Origin: Pantoea sp. Cy-639
GTDB lineage: Bacteria; Pseudomonadota; Gammaproteobacteria; Pseudomonadales; Pseudomonadaceae
Length of the DNA stretch: 64,000 nucleotides
NCBI RefSeq assembly: GCF_011752525.1
Contig: NZ_VWXI01000011.1
Location: forward strand, 1-64,000
Direction of reading: 5' to 3'
A program made the translations under genes and the position numbers. How positions within the stretch are numbered: position 1 is the first letter of the stretch; the number at the start of each line of letters is the position of its first letter. The notes beneath the pieces were generated by a model. That model saw only the letters and a list, made by a program, of their open reading frames with translations. It made no database searches and was not told the DNA's origin. Shown in pieces: positions 44,306-54,071 of this stretch.

Positions 44306-45747
44306 CAGTGCGCTCCCACGACGACGATCTTGGCGGCTTCCTCAGCCTGTGCCGGGTTGGCGGCGCGGACGGTGCGCAGCACGTTGTAGGCCATCAGCAG
44401 CATGCCGGAGGCGAAGAACGCACCGCCCAGGGCGCGGACGATATAGCCCGGGTGGCTGGCCTGCAGCGCTTCGACGAACGAGTAGGTGAGGGTGCCGTCG
44501 TCGTTGATGGCGCGCCACATCAGACCCTGGGTGATGCCGTTGACCCACATCGAGGCGATGTACAGCACGGTGCCGATGGTGGCCAGCCAGAAGTGCGCGT
44601 TGATCAGGCCGACGCTGTGCATCTGCTCGCGGCCGTAGAGTTTCGGGATCATGTGGTAGACCGCGCCGATGGAGATCATCGCCACCCAGCCGAGGGCGCC
44701 GGCATGCACGTGGCCGATGGTCCAGTCGGTGTAGTGCGACAGCGAGTTGACGGTCTTGATGGCCATCATCGGGCCTTCGAAGGTGGACATGCCGTAGAAG
44801 GCCAGGGACACCACCAGGAAGCGCAGGATCGGGTCGGTGCGCAGCTTATGCCAGGCGCCCGAGAGGGTCATCATGCCGTTGATCATGCCGCCCCAGCTCG
44901 GCGCCAGGAGGATGATCGACATGACCATGCCCAGCGACTGGGCCCAGTCGGGCAGGGCGGTGTAGTGCAGGTGGTGCGGGCCGGCCCAGATGTACAGGGT
45001 GATCAGCGCCCAGAAGTGCACGATCGACAGGCGATAGGAATAGATCGGGCGTTCGGCCTGCTTGGGCACGAAGTAGTACATCATCCCCAGGAAGCCGGTG
45101 GTGAGGAAGAAGCCCACGGCGTTGTGGCCGTACCACCACTGGATCATCGCGTCGGTGGCGCCGGCGTAGGCCGAGTACGACTTGAACAGGCTCACCGGCA
45201 GCGAGATGTGGTTGACGATGTGCAGCATCGCGGTGACCACGATGAAGGCGCCGTAGAACCAGTTGCCGACATAGATGTGCTTGGTCTTGCGCTTGACGAT
45301 GGTGCCGAAGAACACCAGGGCGTAGGTGACCCAGACGATGGCCAGCAGGATCGCCAGCGGCCATTCGAGCTCGGCGTATTCCTTGGTGGTGGTGTAGCCC
45401 ATCGGCAGGGTGATCAGCGCGCCGACGATCACCGCCTGCCAGCCCCAGAAGGTGAAGGCGGCCATGCTGTCGGAGATCAGGCGGGTCTGGCAGGTGCGCT
45501 GCACCACGTAGTAGCTGGTGCCGAACAGGGCACAGCCACCGAAGGCGAAGATCACCAGGTTGGTGTGCAGCGGGCGCAGGCGGCCGAAGCTCGTCCATGG
45601 CAGGTCCAGGTTCAGCTGGGGCCATACCAGTTGCGAGGCGATGAAGACGCCGAGCCCCATGCCAAGGATCCCCCAGACCACCGTCATGATGGCGAACTGG
45701 CGGACGACCTTATAGTTATAAGCAGTCGGACTGATTGCAGTGCTCAT
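44305..45747 (-). CDS. ccoN: cbb3 oxidase catalytic subunit CcoN (ccoG-proximal set)
   Basis: A 480-residue haem-copper oxidase core with 12 membrane helices, binding haem b and the b3-CuB centre where oxygen is reduced. Haem and copper histidine regions are visible at [41 protein letters not shown] and [16 protein letters not shown]. YxxH-type cross-link residues are in the C-type arrangement. It heads ccoNOQP. The 5' region 45748-45960 has two dyads but no clear ANR box. Confidence 0.97.
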   Translation of the reverse strand: MSTAISPTAYNYKVVRQFAIMTVVWGILGMGLGVFIASQLVWPQLNLDLPWTSFGRLRPLHTNLVIFAFGGCALFGTSYYVVQRTCQTRLISDSMAAFTFWGWQAVIVGALITLPMGYTTTKEYAELEWPLAILLAIVWVTYALVFFGTIVKRKTKHIYVGNWFYGAFIVVTAMLHIVNHISLPVSLFKSYSAYAGATDAMIQWWYGHNAVGFFLTTGFLGMMYYFVPKQAERPIYSYRLSIVHFWALITLYIWAGPHHLHYTALPDWAQSLGMVMSIILLAPSWGGMINGMMTLSGAWHKLRTDPILRFLVVSLAFYGMSTFEGPMMAIKTVNSLSHYTDWTIGHVHAGALGWVAMISIGAVYHMIPKLYGREQMHSVGLINAHFWLATIGTVLYIASMWVNGITQGLMWRAINDDGTLTYSFVEALQASHPGYIVRALGGAFFASGMLLMAYNVLRTVRAANPAQAEEAAKIVVVGAH

Positions 45748-45898
45748 TCTAAGGTTCCACGGTTTGGGTGTTCTTGTTGGTTGGAAAATCGGCGCCAGTA
45801 TCGATAACCACCAGGGTTATGGCAACGCAAGAAGACTTGCGCCGACCCGTGTCCAGCCCCTTTGCGCTACCGTCCCGCAGCGTTGGGGTCGAACGATT

Positions 45899-45927
45899 GT
45901 ACACAAATAAATATTTGTAATGTGTAC
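45899..45927. promoter_or_regulatory. AT-rich nested dyad upstream of ccoN
   Basis: Outer arms GTACACA/TGTGTAC (45899-45905, 45921-45927) and inner arms ACAAATA/TATTTGT (45903-45909, 45912-45918). Very AT-rich in a GC-rich region, about 155 bases before the ccoN start. Binding factor unknown. Confidence 0.5.
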
Positions 45928-46161
45928 CGTTTTCCATGTTTTTCTGATCGATCGGTCAAGCTTTTCCTGCTGGGACGGGCACGCAAGGCGTCATCCCAAA
46001 GCCGCAGGCCCGGGCGGGCGGAGTCGAGGGCGAGGTATCAGGCTGGGCACCACGTCTGCTCCGGTCGCTTCGGGCGAAGCCACTGTGGCAACAAGCTTAG
46101 TTGCGTTCGGAGGGGGTGCAAGGCGGGGGAGGGCTGCGGGAGCGGGTTTGGCGGGAAGGTT

Positions 46162-46189
46162 TGTGGGAGCAGGCGGGCCCGCTCCCACA
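46162..46189. repeat. REP-like hairpin after ccoP (upstream set)
   Basis: TGTGGGAGC (46162-46170) and GCTCCCACA (46181-46189), 8 bases past the ccoP stop on the minus strand; no T-run, so a weak terminator or REP remnant. Confidence 0.6.
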
Positions 46190-46196
46190 GGGGAGG

Positions 46197-47138
46197 TTAC
46201 TTGACGCTTGCGCTTTCCGGCGCCGCCTCCTGCGACAGGCTGTACACGTACGCCGCCAGCAGGTGCACCTTGTCATTGCCCTGGATGTCGGCCTGGGCCG
46301 GCATCTGGCCTTGGCGGCCGTAGCGGATGGTCTGCTGCAGCTGGGCGAAGCTCGAGCCGTAGATGAACGCCTGCGGGTGGGTCAGGTTCGGCGCGCCCAT
46401 GGCCGGGGTGCCCTTGCCTTCGGGGCCGTGGCAGGCCACGCAGTTGCTGGCGAAGATCTCCTTGCCCTTGACCGGGTCGGCCTTGGCGTCCTCAGGCAGC
46501 TTGCGGCCGTCGAGGTTGGTCAGCACGAACGCGGCGACATCGGCCACGCCCTGCTCGCCGATCACCGTGGACCAGCCCGGCATCACGCCGTGGCGACCGT
46601 TCATGATGGTGGCCTTGATGGTCTCCGGCTCGCCGCCCCAGCGCCAGTCCTTGTCGGTCAGGTTGGGGAAGCCGTACGAGCCCTTGGCGTCCGAGCCGTG
46701 GCAGACCGCGCAGTTGGAGGCGAACAGGCGGCTGCCCATCTTCAGTGCCTGCGGGTCCTTGGCCACTTCCTCAACGGGCATGGCGGCGTACTTGGCGAAG
46801 ATCGGGCCGAACTTGGCGTCGGCCTTGTCCATTTCTTTCTGCCATTCGTCGACCTGGGTCCAACCGTTCTCGTAGCCGGGCAGGATGCCTTTCCAGTTGC
46901 CCAGGCCCGGGTAGAGGATCAGGTAGCCCACCGAGAACACCAGGGTGCCGACGAACAGCCAGAACCACCATTTCGGCAGCGGGTTGTCGTACTCCTCGAT
47001 GCCATCGAAGCTGTGGCCCATGGTCTGGTCGGTGGTGTTGCTGCTCTGGCCCTTGCGGGTGCCGAGCAGCAGCCAGGTCAGGCCGATCAGGCTGCCGATG
47101 GTCAGTACACTGATGTAGGTACTCCAGAAGGTGGTCAT
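46197..47138 (-). CDS. ccoP: cbb3 oxidase dihaem subunit CcoP (upstream, ANR-box set)
   Basis: A 313-residue paralogue of the CcoP at 42508-43491, with the same two membrane helices and haem sites CAVCH and CVACH. It lacks the 14-residue segment after NWKGILPGY. The C-terminal third is nearly identical to the other copy ([12 protein letters not shown] onward). It overlaps ccoQ by four bases. Confidence 0.96.
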   Translation of the reverse strand: MTTFWSTYISVLTIGSLIGLTWLLLGTRKGQSSNTTDQTMGHSFDGIEEYDNPLPKWWFWLFVGTLVFSVGYLILYPGLGNWKGILPGYENGWTQVDEWQKEMDKADAKFGPIFAKYAAMPVEEVAKDPQALKMGSRLFASNCAVCHGSDAKGSYGFPNLTDKDWRWGGEPETIKATIMNGRHGVMPGWSTVIGEQGVADVAAFVLTNLDGRKLPEDAKADPVKGKEIFASNCVACHGPEGKGTPAMGAPNLTHPQAFIYGSSFAQLQQTIRYGRQGQMPAQADIQGNDKVHLLAAYVYSLSQEAAPESASVK

Positions 47139-47341
47139 TGCCCGTTACTCCTCACGGCTGCGTTCATGGCAGCAGGTTCCTGCCCGGCGGGGGGCAGGCG
47201 GTCGTCGACGAAGGGCAGCAGGCGCGCTTCGGCGAAATCACGGTCGCGGCGACGGTTGAACACCCACAGCGACAGGCCGATGAAGGCGATCATCACTACC
47301 AGGGTGCCCAGGCCGCGGATCATGCCGATGTCCATTTCCAT
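47135..47341 (-). CDS. ccoQ: cbb3 oxidase small subunit CcoQ (upstream set)
   Basis: A 68-residue single-helix protein ([20 protein letters not shown]) with [15 protein letters not shown] after the helix. The ATG at 47341 has AGGTGA upstream; a second ATG two codons on is possible. It starts five bases after ccoO. Its C-terminal half differs from the other CcoQ, unlike the strongly conserved ccoO and ccoN. Confidence 0.9.
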   Translation of the reverse strand: MEMDIGMIRGLGTLVVMIAFIGLSLWVFNRRRDRDFAEARLLPFVDDRLPPAGQEPAAMNAAVRSNGQ

Positions 47342-47346
47342 CGCAC

Positions 47347-47955
47347 TCACCTCTTGTTCTTGATCGCGGTGCCGAGCACCTGCAGGTAGGCGACCAGCGC
47401 GTCCATCTCGGTCTTGCCCTTGACCGCTTCGCGGGCACCGGCGATGTCGTCGTCGGTGTAGGGCACGCCGAGGGTGCGCAGGGTGCGCATCTTGACGTCG
47501 GTGTGGCTGTTGTCGACCTGGGTGGCGACCAGCCACGGGTAGGACGGCATCTTCGACTCCGGCACCACGTTGCGCGGGTTGTACAGGTGGGCGCGGTGCC
47601 AGTCGTCCGAGTAGCGGCCACCGACCCGGGCCAGGTCCGGCCCGGTACGCTTGGAGCCCCACAGGAACGGGTGGTCCCAGACGCTCTCGCCGGCCACCGA
47701 GTAGTGGCCGTAGCGCTCGGTCTCGGCGCGGAACGGACGGATCATCTGCGAGTGGCAGCCGACGCAGCCTTCGCGGATGTAGATGTCGCGACCCTCGAGC
47801 TGCAGGGCGGTGTAGGGCTTCATGCCTTCGACCGGCTTGTTGGTGACGTCCTGGAAGAACAGCGGGACGATCTGGGTCAGGCCGCCGATGCTGACGGCGA
47901 ACACCATCAGCAAGGCCAGCAGGCCGACGTTTTTCTCGATGACTTCGTGTTTCAT
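47347..47955 (-). CDS. ccoO: cbb3 oxidase monohaem subunit CcoO (upstream set)
   Basis: A 202-residue paralogue of the CcoO at 43697-44305, with an N-terminal helix and [15 protein letters not shown] haem site. It lies 13 bases after ccoN. Most differences from the other copy are in the last 60 residues (e.g. [20 protein letters not shown]). Confidence 0.96.
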   Translation of the reverse strand: MKHEVIEKNVGLLALLMVFAVSIGGLTQIVPLFFQDVTNKPVEGMKPYTALQLEGRDIYIREGCVGCHSQMIRPFRAETERYGHYSVAGESVWDHPFLWGSKRTGPDLARVGGRYSDDWHRAHLYNPRNVVPESKMPSYPWLVATQVDNSHTDVKMRTLRTLGVPYTDDDIAGAREAVKGKTEMDALVAYLQVLGTAIKNKR

Positions 47956-47968
47956 CAGGCTCTACTCC

Positions 47969-49393
<1,425 letters not shown>

Positions 49394-49442
49394 GTATGGG
49401 TTCCCATCCACGGTTATAGGCAGGCTAAACAGCGAGGCAAGC

Positions 49443-50135
49443 ATGATTAATGGGCAAAGTGCCGGTATTGACGGGGATCAATGGGCGAAGATCGCAAATG
49501 TCCCAGGCTTGCGCTGCGATCCTCCGCATCTGGCGGGGAAAAACGGCGCGTCCGGCTGCCTGATCCTGGCCCATGGCGCGGGCGCGCCGATGGACAGCGG
49601 GTTCATGGAGGACATGGCGCAAAGGCTGGCCCGGCAAGGGGTAGGGGTGGTGCGCTTCGAGTTTCCGTACATGGCCGAGCGGCGTGTCAGCGGCGGCAAG
49701 CGGCCGCCCAATCCGCAGAAGGTGTTGCTGGAAACCTGGCGAACGGTATATGCACAGGTGCGACCTTTTGTCGCGGGTCGGTTGGCCGTTGGCGGCAAGT
49801 CCATGGGCGGACGCATGGCGAGCCTGCTGGCCGATGAGTTGGGGGCGGATGCGCTGGTGTGCCTGGGTTATCCGTTCTATGCGGTGGGCAAGCCGGAGAA
49901 GCCGCGAGTCGAGCATCTGGCGGCGCTGCGCACGCGCACGCTGATCGTGCAGGGCGAGCGTGATGCCCTGGGCAATCGTGAGGCGGTCGAGGGGTATGCG
50001 CTATCGCCGGCGATCGAACTGAGCTGGCTGGTGGCGGGGGATCATGACCTCAAGCCATTGAAGGCGTCGGGGTTCAGTCATGAGCAGCATCTGCAGGCAG
50101 CCGCGCAGCAGGTGGCGGCTTTTCTGCGCGAGTAG
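49443..50135 (+). CDS. Alpha/beta-family hydrolase (dienelactone-hydrolase-like)
   Basis: A 230-residue predicted hydrolase with [16 protein letters not shown] (oxyanion region), a nucleophile elbow [16 protein letters not shown] (Ser ~121), [14 protein letters not shown] (Asp) and GDHDLKPL (His). This is the KANL3/Tex30-like alpha/beta group. The ATG at 49443 has GAGG five bases upstream; an earlier in-frame ATG at 49386 overlaps the ccoN start and lacks such a site. It is divergent from ccoN. Substrate unknown. Confidence 0.85.
   Translation: MINGQSAGIDGDQWAKIANVPGLRCDPPHLAGKNGASGCLILAHGAGAPMDSGFMEDMAQRLARQGVGVVRFEFPYMAERRVSGGKRPPNPQKVLLETWRTVYAQVRPFVAGRLAVGGKSMGGRMASLLADELGADALVCLGYPFYAVGKPEKPRVEHLAALRTRTLIVQGERDALGNREAVEGYALSPAIELSWLVAGDHDLKPLKASGFSHEQHLQAAAQQVAAFLRE
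49468..49481. promoter_or_regulatory. ANR/FNR-type box of the upstream cco operon
   Basis: TTGACGGGGATCAA matches TTGAT-N4-ATCAA at 9 of 10 fixed positions. Its centre is 81 bases upstream of the ccoN ATG; activation at -41.5 would give a leader of about 40 bases. It lies within codons 9-13 of the divergent hydrolase gene. Confidence 0.75.
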
Positions 50136-50136
50136 C

Positions 50137-50205
50137 CATCGCGGGGCAAGCCCGCTCCCACGACGTCCTGGTGGCGTCTGTGGAAGCGGGCTTTTCTGCG
50201 CGATG
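50137..50205. repeat. Imperfect REP-like palindrome
   Basis: Left part 50137-50161 (CATCGCGGGGCAAGCCCGCT and on) is inverted and decayed at 50180-50205. It lies between the convergent hydrolase and ppnP genes. Confidence 0.5.
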
Positions 50206-50217
50206 AGGGCGTTCAGC

Positions 50218-50502
50218 TCAGTCGCGGTACTCGCACAGGTAGGCGCTGTCGACGGCGACCTTGAGCTGGAACTTGCTGTCGGCCGGCACGTTGAACTGGC
50301 TGCCCGCCTCGAACTTCTCCCAGTTGTCGCTGCCCGGCAGCTTGACGGTCAGGGCGCCGGAGACCACATGCATGATCTCGCGCTTGGCGGTACCGAACTC
50401 GTATTCGCCCGGCGCCATCACGCCAACGGTGGCCGGACCTTCGTGGCCTTCGAAGGCGATCGACTTGACGGTGCCATTGAAGTACTCGTTGACCTTGAAC
50501 AT
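50218..50502 (-). CDS. ppnP: Pyrimidine/purine nucleoside phosphorylase
   Basis: A 94-residue cupin-fold protein ([19 protein letters not shown]) of the YaiE/PpnP family (DUF1255). It phosphorolyses several nucleosides to base and ribose-1-phosphate. Conserved segments [21 protein letters not shown] and [20 protein letters not shown] are complete and the length is standard. An AGGAG ribosome site precedes the ATG. Confidence 0.93.
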   Translation of the reverse strand: MFKVNEYFNGTVKSIAFEGHEGPATVGVMAPGEYEFGTAKREIMHVVSGALTVKLPGSDNWEKFEAGSQFNVPADSKFQLKVAVDSAYLCEYRD

Positions 50503-50574
50503 GGGACGACTCCTGGAACAGGGAGGAAAAAGGGCTGGCCAGTATGCCCAAGGCCTTTCCTGGCGTCATCTGTT

Positions 50575-51126
50575 TCAGGCAGTGCCCGCCGGCAGGCTCA
50601 GGGGCAGCAGGCGCGCGGTGTTGCGGGCATCTTCCAGGGCCCGGTGCTGTTGCCCGGCGAACTGCAGGCCGGCCAGTTGCAGGGCGCTGTTGAGTCCGGC
50701 GGGGCGCTGCAGATGACGCGCCTTGGCAAAGCGCTGCTTGAGGTTGATGTGCGGCAGCTGTTCCAGCAGGCTGCGCAGGTGGTGGTGGTGCCATTCCTGC
50801 AGCAATTGCTTGCGGTCGTAGTCGCCCCAGCTGACCCAGGCCTGCAGTTGCCCCTGGTGATGGCCCAGCCAGCGCTCGAATTGCCCCCAGACCTCGGTGA
50901 ACGGGGCAGCGCCGTCGACATCGGCCTGGCTGATGTGGGTCAGCTCGCGGCAGAAGGGCGTCAACTGTGGCCTGCGCCTGGGGCGCACGAAGCGCTGGAA
51001 GTGATCGACCTCGCGACCGTCGCGGGTGACCAGGCTTGCGCCGATTTCTATGATTTCCATCTCCGTGACCGGCCAGCCGCCTTCGTCGGTGGTGGCTTCC
51101 AGGTCGATCACCAACCAGTGGCCCAT
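50575..51126 (-). CDS. DEDDh-type 3'-5' exonuclease
   Basis: A 183-residue RNase T/ERI1-like nuclease. The acidic motifs are present: Exo I DLEATTDE (residues 8-15), Exo II in SWGDYDRKQL (~99-108) and Exo III HRALEDARNTARL (His ~161, Asp ~166). This resembles the KapD/ERI1 group, which trims RNA or DNA 3' ends. No partner gene is adjacent; the target is unknown. Confidence 0.88.
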   Translation of the reverse strand: MGHWLVIDLEATTDEGGWPVTEMEIIEIGASLVTRDGREVDHFQRFVRPRRRPQLTPFCRELTHISQADVDGAAPFTEVWGQFERWLGHHQGQLQAWVSWGDYDRKQLLQEWHHHHLRSLLEQLPHINLKQRFAKARHLQRPAGLNSALQLAGLQFAGQQHRALEDARNTARLLPLSLPAGTA

Positions 51127-51306
51127 GCCAGGCTCCCTAATCCATTACGCTGTACTTCGCGCTCGGGTGCGCGGACCCGTAGAGGGTAGCCAATGTCGCG
51201 GCACAAGGCATCCCCTGGCACTTTGGCATATCCGGCTGTTGTGCCCATACCGGAAAACGCCTAGCTTAGGCGCATCCAGGCCACTATCCGCAACGAGTGT
51301 CTCGTC

Positions 51307-52104
51307 TTGATCCCACTGCCCAGCTTCAAGGTGTCGTTCTCCCTGATGTTCGCCGCGCTGTTCGTGACTGTCGCGGTACGGGCCGGCGAGGCTGTCGAGG
51401 TGAAGGTCGGTGCGGCGCACTTCCCTCCTTATACCGTGCGCCCGGAGCAAGGGGCGGACACCGGCCTGCTGCCGCAACTGGTCGAGGCGTTGAACCGGCT
51501 GCAGGCAGACTACCGTTTCGTCCTGGTGCCCACCTCGATTCCCCGGCGCTTCGGCGATTTCCAGCAGGGGCGCACCGACATGGCCGTCTTCGAGAACCCG
51601 CAATGGGGTTGGCAGGGCATCGAGCACAAGGCGGTGGACATGGGGCTGGAGGATGCCGAGATCTTCGTCGCGCGCCAGCAGCCAGGGCGCGACCAGCGCT
51701 ACTTCGATGAACTTGAAGGCAAGCGCCTGGCCCTGTTCAACGGCTATCACTATGCCTTCGCCGATTTCAATCCGGACCCGGCCTACCTGAAGAAGCGCTA
51801 CCGGGCGACCCTGACCTACTCCCACGACAGCAACCTGAGCATGGTCGAGCGTGGCCGGGCCGACATCGCCCTGGTCACCCGTTCGTTCCTCAGCGACTTC
51901 CTCAAGCGCAACCCGGACAGCGTCAGCCAGTTGCTCGCCTCGCAGCGGGTCGACCAGGTCTATCATCACTACGCGTTGCTGCGCCCCAGCGCGCCGATCA
52001 GCCCCGAGGCGTTCGCCGGGCTACTGCGCCGCCTGCGCGAGGACGGCGAACTGCTGCACATCTTCCAGCCCTACCAGATCACCGTCGAGGCGCCACGGGA
52101 CTAA
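51307..52104 (+). CDS. Periplasmic solute-binding protein (SBP_bac_3)
   Basis: A 265-residue protein with an N-terminal hydrophobic signal segment (VSFSLMFAALFVTVAVRAG) followed by a family 3 binding domain (EVKVGAAHFPPYTV at ~31-44, then FQQGRTDMAVFENPQW). No ABC permease or ATPase gene is near, so it is a stand-alone binding protein, perhaps a sensor accessory. The start used is TTG at 51307; ATG at 51346 would shorten the signal sequence. A PvdS-type box for the next gene overlaps its stop codon. Confidence 0.82.
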   Translation: MIPLPSFKVSFSLMFAALFVTVAVRAGEAVEVKVGAAHFPPYTVRPEQGADTGLLPQLVEALNRLQADYRFVLVPTSIPRRFGDFQQGRTDMAVFENPQWGWQGIEHKAVDMGLEDAEIFVARQQPGRDQRYFDELEGKRLALFNGYHYAFADFNPDPAYLKKRYRATLTYSHDSNLSMVERGRADIALVTRSFLSDFLKRNPDSVSQLLASQRVDQVYHHYALLRPSAPISPEAFAGLLRRLREDGELLHIFQPYQITVEAPRD

Positions 52105-52125
52105 ATCGCACGGCACCGGTCACGT
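52102..52125 (+). promoter_or_regulatory. PvdS-dependent (iron starvation box) promoter, perfect match
   Basis: TAAAT (52102-52106), 16 bases, CGT (52123-52125): exactly the TAAAT-N16-CGT form of PvdS promoters. The first three bases are the stop codon of the binding-protein gene. The acyltransferase ATG lies 45 bases after CGT. Confidence 0.75.
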
Positions 52126-52169
52126 TCTCTGGAGTGAGCCTTTCTTTCATTCCCCCGTGAGCCAAGACC

Positions 52170-53183
52170 ATGCCGTTCGATGCCGCTTCGCCGCCCCTTT
52201 GCGCGCCCCGCTGGCGCACCTTGCACGCCGACGAGGGCGATTGCCGCCTGAGCCTGACCCTGGAAGGGCGGCCGTTGATCGGTGTGCGCCTGGTCAACGC
52301 CGACGCGCTTGAAATCCACCTCGAGCAGATCTGCCCCGAGCGCCCCGAGCAGGCGTTGTGGGCCGCCTGCTACTGGTTGCTGTCCCGCGATCCGGCCTGC
52401 CAGCGTCTGGACTGGCGGTTGCCTCAGGCGCAGCCGCGGGCCGTGGCCAGTGGCCTGCTGCTACCGGGTGAGCAGGCCGGGCAGTACCTGTGCGAACGCA
52501 CGCTGTTCTGGCAACTGCCCCAGCCCTGGCTGGGCGAGTCGCTGGCTGGCGTGTATCCGCAGCAGATGCAGATCAGCCAGGGCAAGCGCCATCCGCGCCG
52601 GGCACCCAAGCCCCATGGCGAGGTGTACCGGCGCTTCGACGCGCGCCTCGGTGCCTGGGTCTCGCTGCGCACCCTGGAGATCGAGCAGGACCTGGCGCGT
52701 TTCAACCGCTGGCAGAATCATCCCCGGGTCGTGCAGTTCTGGCAGGAGGGCGGCACGCTGGCGCAGCACCGTGAATACCTGGCCAAGCTCGAGCAGGATC
52801 CGCATACCCTGACCCTGATCGGCTGCTTCGACGACGAGCCCTTCGCCTACTTCGAGGCCTACTGGGCCAAGGAAGACCGCATCGCGCCGTTCTATCCGGC
52901 CGACGATTACGACCGCGGCATCCACATGCTGGTGGGGGAAGAGGCGCACCGTGGTCCGCACAAGGTGGCCAGCTGGCTGTCGGCGCTGGTGCATTACCTG
53001 TTCCTCGACGACCCGCGCACCCAGCGGGTGGTGGCCGAGCCGCGGGCCGACAACGGCAAGATGATCGGCTACATGCACGACCAGTGCTTCCATTGCGAGA
53101 AGGAGTTCGATTTCCCGCACAAGCGGGCGGCGCTGATGATCCTGGGGCGGGAGCGTTTCTTCGATCGTTGCCGGTTGGCCTGA
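52170..53183 (+). CDS. Siderophore-type acyltransferase (AlcB/IucB-like, GNAT fold)
   Basis: A 337-residue protein. The C-terminal half (~150-325) matches the AlcB/IucB acetyltransferase domain that acylates hydroxylamine siderophore precursors: GEVYRRFDARLGAWVSLRTL, FNRWQNHPRVVQFWQEGG, FAYFEAYWAKEDRI and the acyl-CoA region HMLVGEEAHRGPHKVASWL. The N-terminal ~145 residues are less conserved. It is preceded by a perfect PvdS-type promoter and lies next to pvdS/pvdL, so it probably acylates N5-hydroxyornithine for the pyoverdine peptide, like PvdYII (acetyl) or another acyl group. The acyl donor cannot be read from sequence. Confidence 0.85.
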   Translation: MPFDAASPPLCAPRWRTLHADEGDCRLSLTLEGRPLIGVRLVNADALEIHLEQICPERPEQALWAACYWLLSRDPACQRLDWRLPQAQPRAVASGLLLPGEQAGQYLCERTLFWQLPQPWLGESLAGVYPQQMQISQGKRHPRRAPKPHGEVYRRFDARLGAWVSLRTLEIEQDLARFNRWQNHPRVVQFWQEGGTLAQHREYLAKLEQDPHTLTLIGCFDDEPFAYFEAYWAKEDRIAPFYPADDYDRGIHMLVGEEAHRGPHKVASWLSALVHYLFLDDPRTQRVVAEPRADNGKMIGYMHDQCFHCEKEFDFPHKRAALMILGRERFFDRCRLA

Positions 53184-53184
53184 C

Positions 53185-53209
53185 GCAGGGCCGGCAAGCC
53201 GGCCCCTGC
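53185..53209. terminator. Hairpin between the acyltransferase and pvdS
   Basis: GCAGGG-CCGGC (53185-53195) pairs with GCCGG-CCCCTGC (53198-53209) around an AA loop with one bulge. It lies between the stop codons of two convergent genes; no T-run. Confidence 0.55.
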
Positions 53210-53222
53210 AGGCACTGGGTCT

Positions 53223-53750
53223 TCAGACCTGGCGGCTGCTCTTGCGGCAGTGGATCAGTGCGTCGCGGATCATGAAGTTGACCAGTGTCGGCGATACGCC
53301 CAGTTCCTTGGCGATGTCCTTCTGCGGCACGCCATGCAGGCGATACATCTCGAAGGCGTAGCGGGTGCGCTGGGGCAGTTCGTTGAGGGCGTCGGCAATG
53401 TGCTCGAGCGTGGCGAGGTTGATGTGGGTGGCTTCGGGCGAGGCGTTCTGGATGACCACGTTCAAGCCTTCCTCCTCGCTGCCGGAGTATTTCAGCTCCA
53501 TGGCTTGCTTGCGGTAGTGGTCGATGGCCAGGTTGCGCACGATCTGGAACAGGTAGCTGAGCTGGGCCTTGAACGAAGAGGTGATCTGCGGGGCGGCACT
53601 GAGTCGGAAGAAGGCGTCCTGGACCACGTCTTCGGCACGGGAGCGGCAACCGGTGATGCGCGCGGCGATCTTGACCAGGATGCTGCGGTTGTCGACGAAG
53701 GCCTGGAGTAAGGGTGAATCGCACTTACTTGTGGATAGTTGTTCCGCCAT
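53223..53750 (-). CDS. pvdS: Iron-starvation ECF sigma factor PvdS (PfrI/PbrA)
   Basis: A 175-residue sigma factor that directs transcription of pyoverdine genes. Start MAEQLSTSKCDSPLLQAFVD; region 2 NRSILVKIAARITGCRSRAEDVVQDAFF (in parts) and LSYLFQIVRNLAIDHYRK; region 4 GVPQKDIAKELGVSPTLVNFMIRDAL. It is very close to P. aeruginosa PvdS but about 12 residues shorter at the C-terminus. ATG 53750 is chosen over an upstream ATG because it matches this N-terminus. A Fur-box-like site lies 82-100 bases upstream. Divergent from pvdL. Confidence 0.95.
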   Translation of the reverse strand: MAEQLSTSKCDSPLLQAFVDNRSILVKIAARITGCRSRAEDVVQDAFFRLSAAPQITSSFKAQLSYLFQIVRNLAIDHYRKQAMELKYSGSEEEGLNVVIQNASPEATHINLATLEHIADALNELPQRTRYAFEMYRLHGVPQKDIAKELGVSPTLVNFMIRDALIHCRKSSRQV

Positions 53751-53831
53751 GGAAGTCACCTTGTCTCGGAAGGGAAAGGGAGCACACCGAAAGGGGATGC
53801 TTCCTACGACGAGCGACAAGCTATGCAGAAT

Positions 53832-53850
53832 GATAATGATTGTCAATTGC
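53832..53850. promoter_or_regulatory. Fur-box-like operator upstream of pvdS
   Basis: GATAATGATTGTCAATTGC matches the 19-base Fur consensus at 14 positions by eye, with the left nine bases perfect. It lies in the 321-base pvdS-pvdL spacer (53751-54071), where it can repress pvdS when iron is abundant. Confidence 0.75.
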
Positions 53851-53952
53851 GAAAGCTAATGAGTATTTATTCGATGTTGTGCTAAGCCGCAGGCTGTGAA
53901 GCACTTCAACTTTCCGGCCTTGCCCGCTACCGCTGCGGCAGTCGGGCGACGC

Positions 53953-53976
53953 TAATTTCTTGCCTTGCCCATCCGT
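53953..53976 (+). promoter_or_regulatory. Candidate PvdS-dependent promoter of pvdL
   Basis: TAATT (53953-53957), 16 bases, CGT (53974-53976). One mismatch from TAAAT-N16-CGT. It lies 95 bases upstream of the pvdL ATG, in the expected direction. Confidence 0.6.
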
Positions 53977-54071
53977 TCCCCTGTGTACATCCGGCTGCCC
54001 ATCGCCGCCGTCCGCGCCCTTGCGCGGCGTGGTGTGGGCGCGACTTACCCAGACACTGGCAGGAACATTCC

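Larger units (their letters stand above)
45748..46196. other. Intergenic region between the two cco sets
   Basis: About 450 bases. It holds the promoter region of the ccoG-proximal set: a sharp AT-rich dyad (45899-45927), a near-palindrome TGATCGATCGGTCA (45945-45958) and a GC-rich hairpin just after the upstream ccoP stop (46162-46189). No gene is supported. I found no TTGAT-N4-ATCAA site. Confidence 0.7.

Noticed and set aside
51307..52104. Solute-binding protein as part of an ABC importer
   Set aside because: No permease or ATPase gene on either side; listed as stand-alone.
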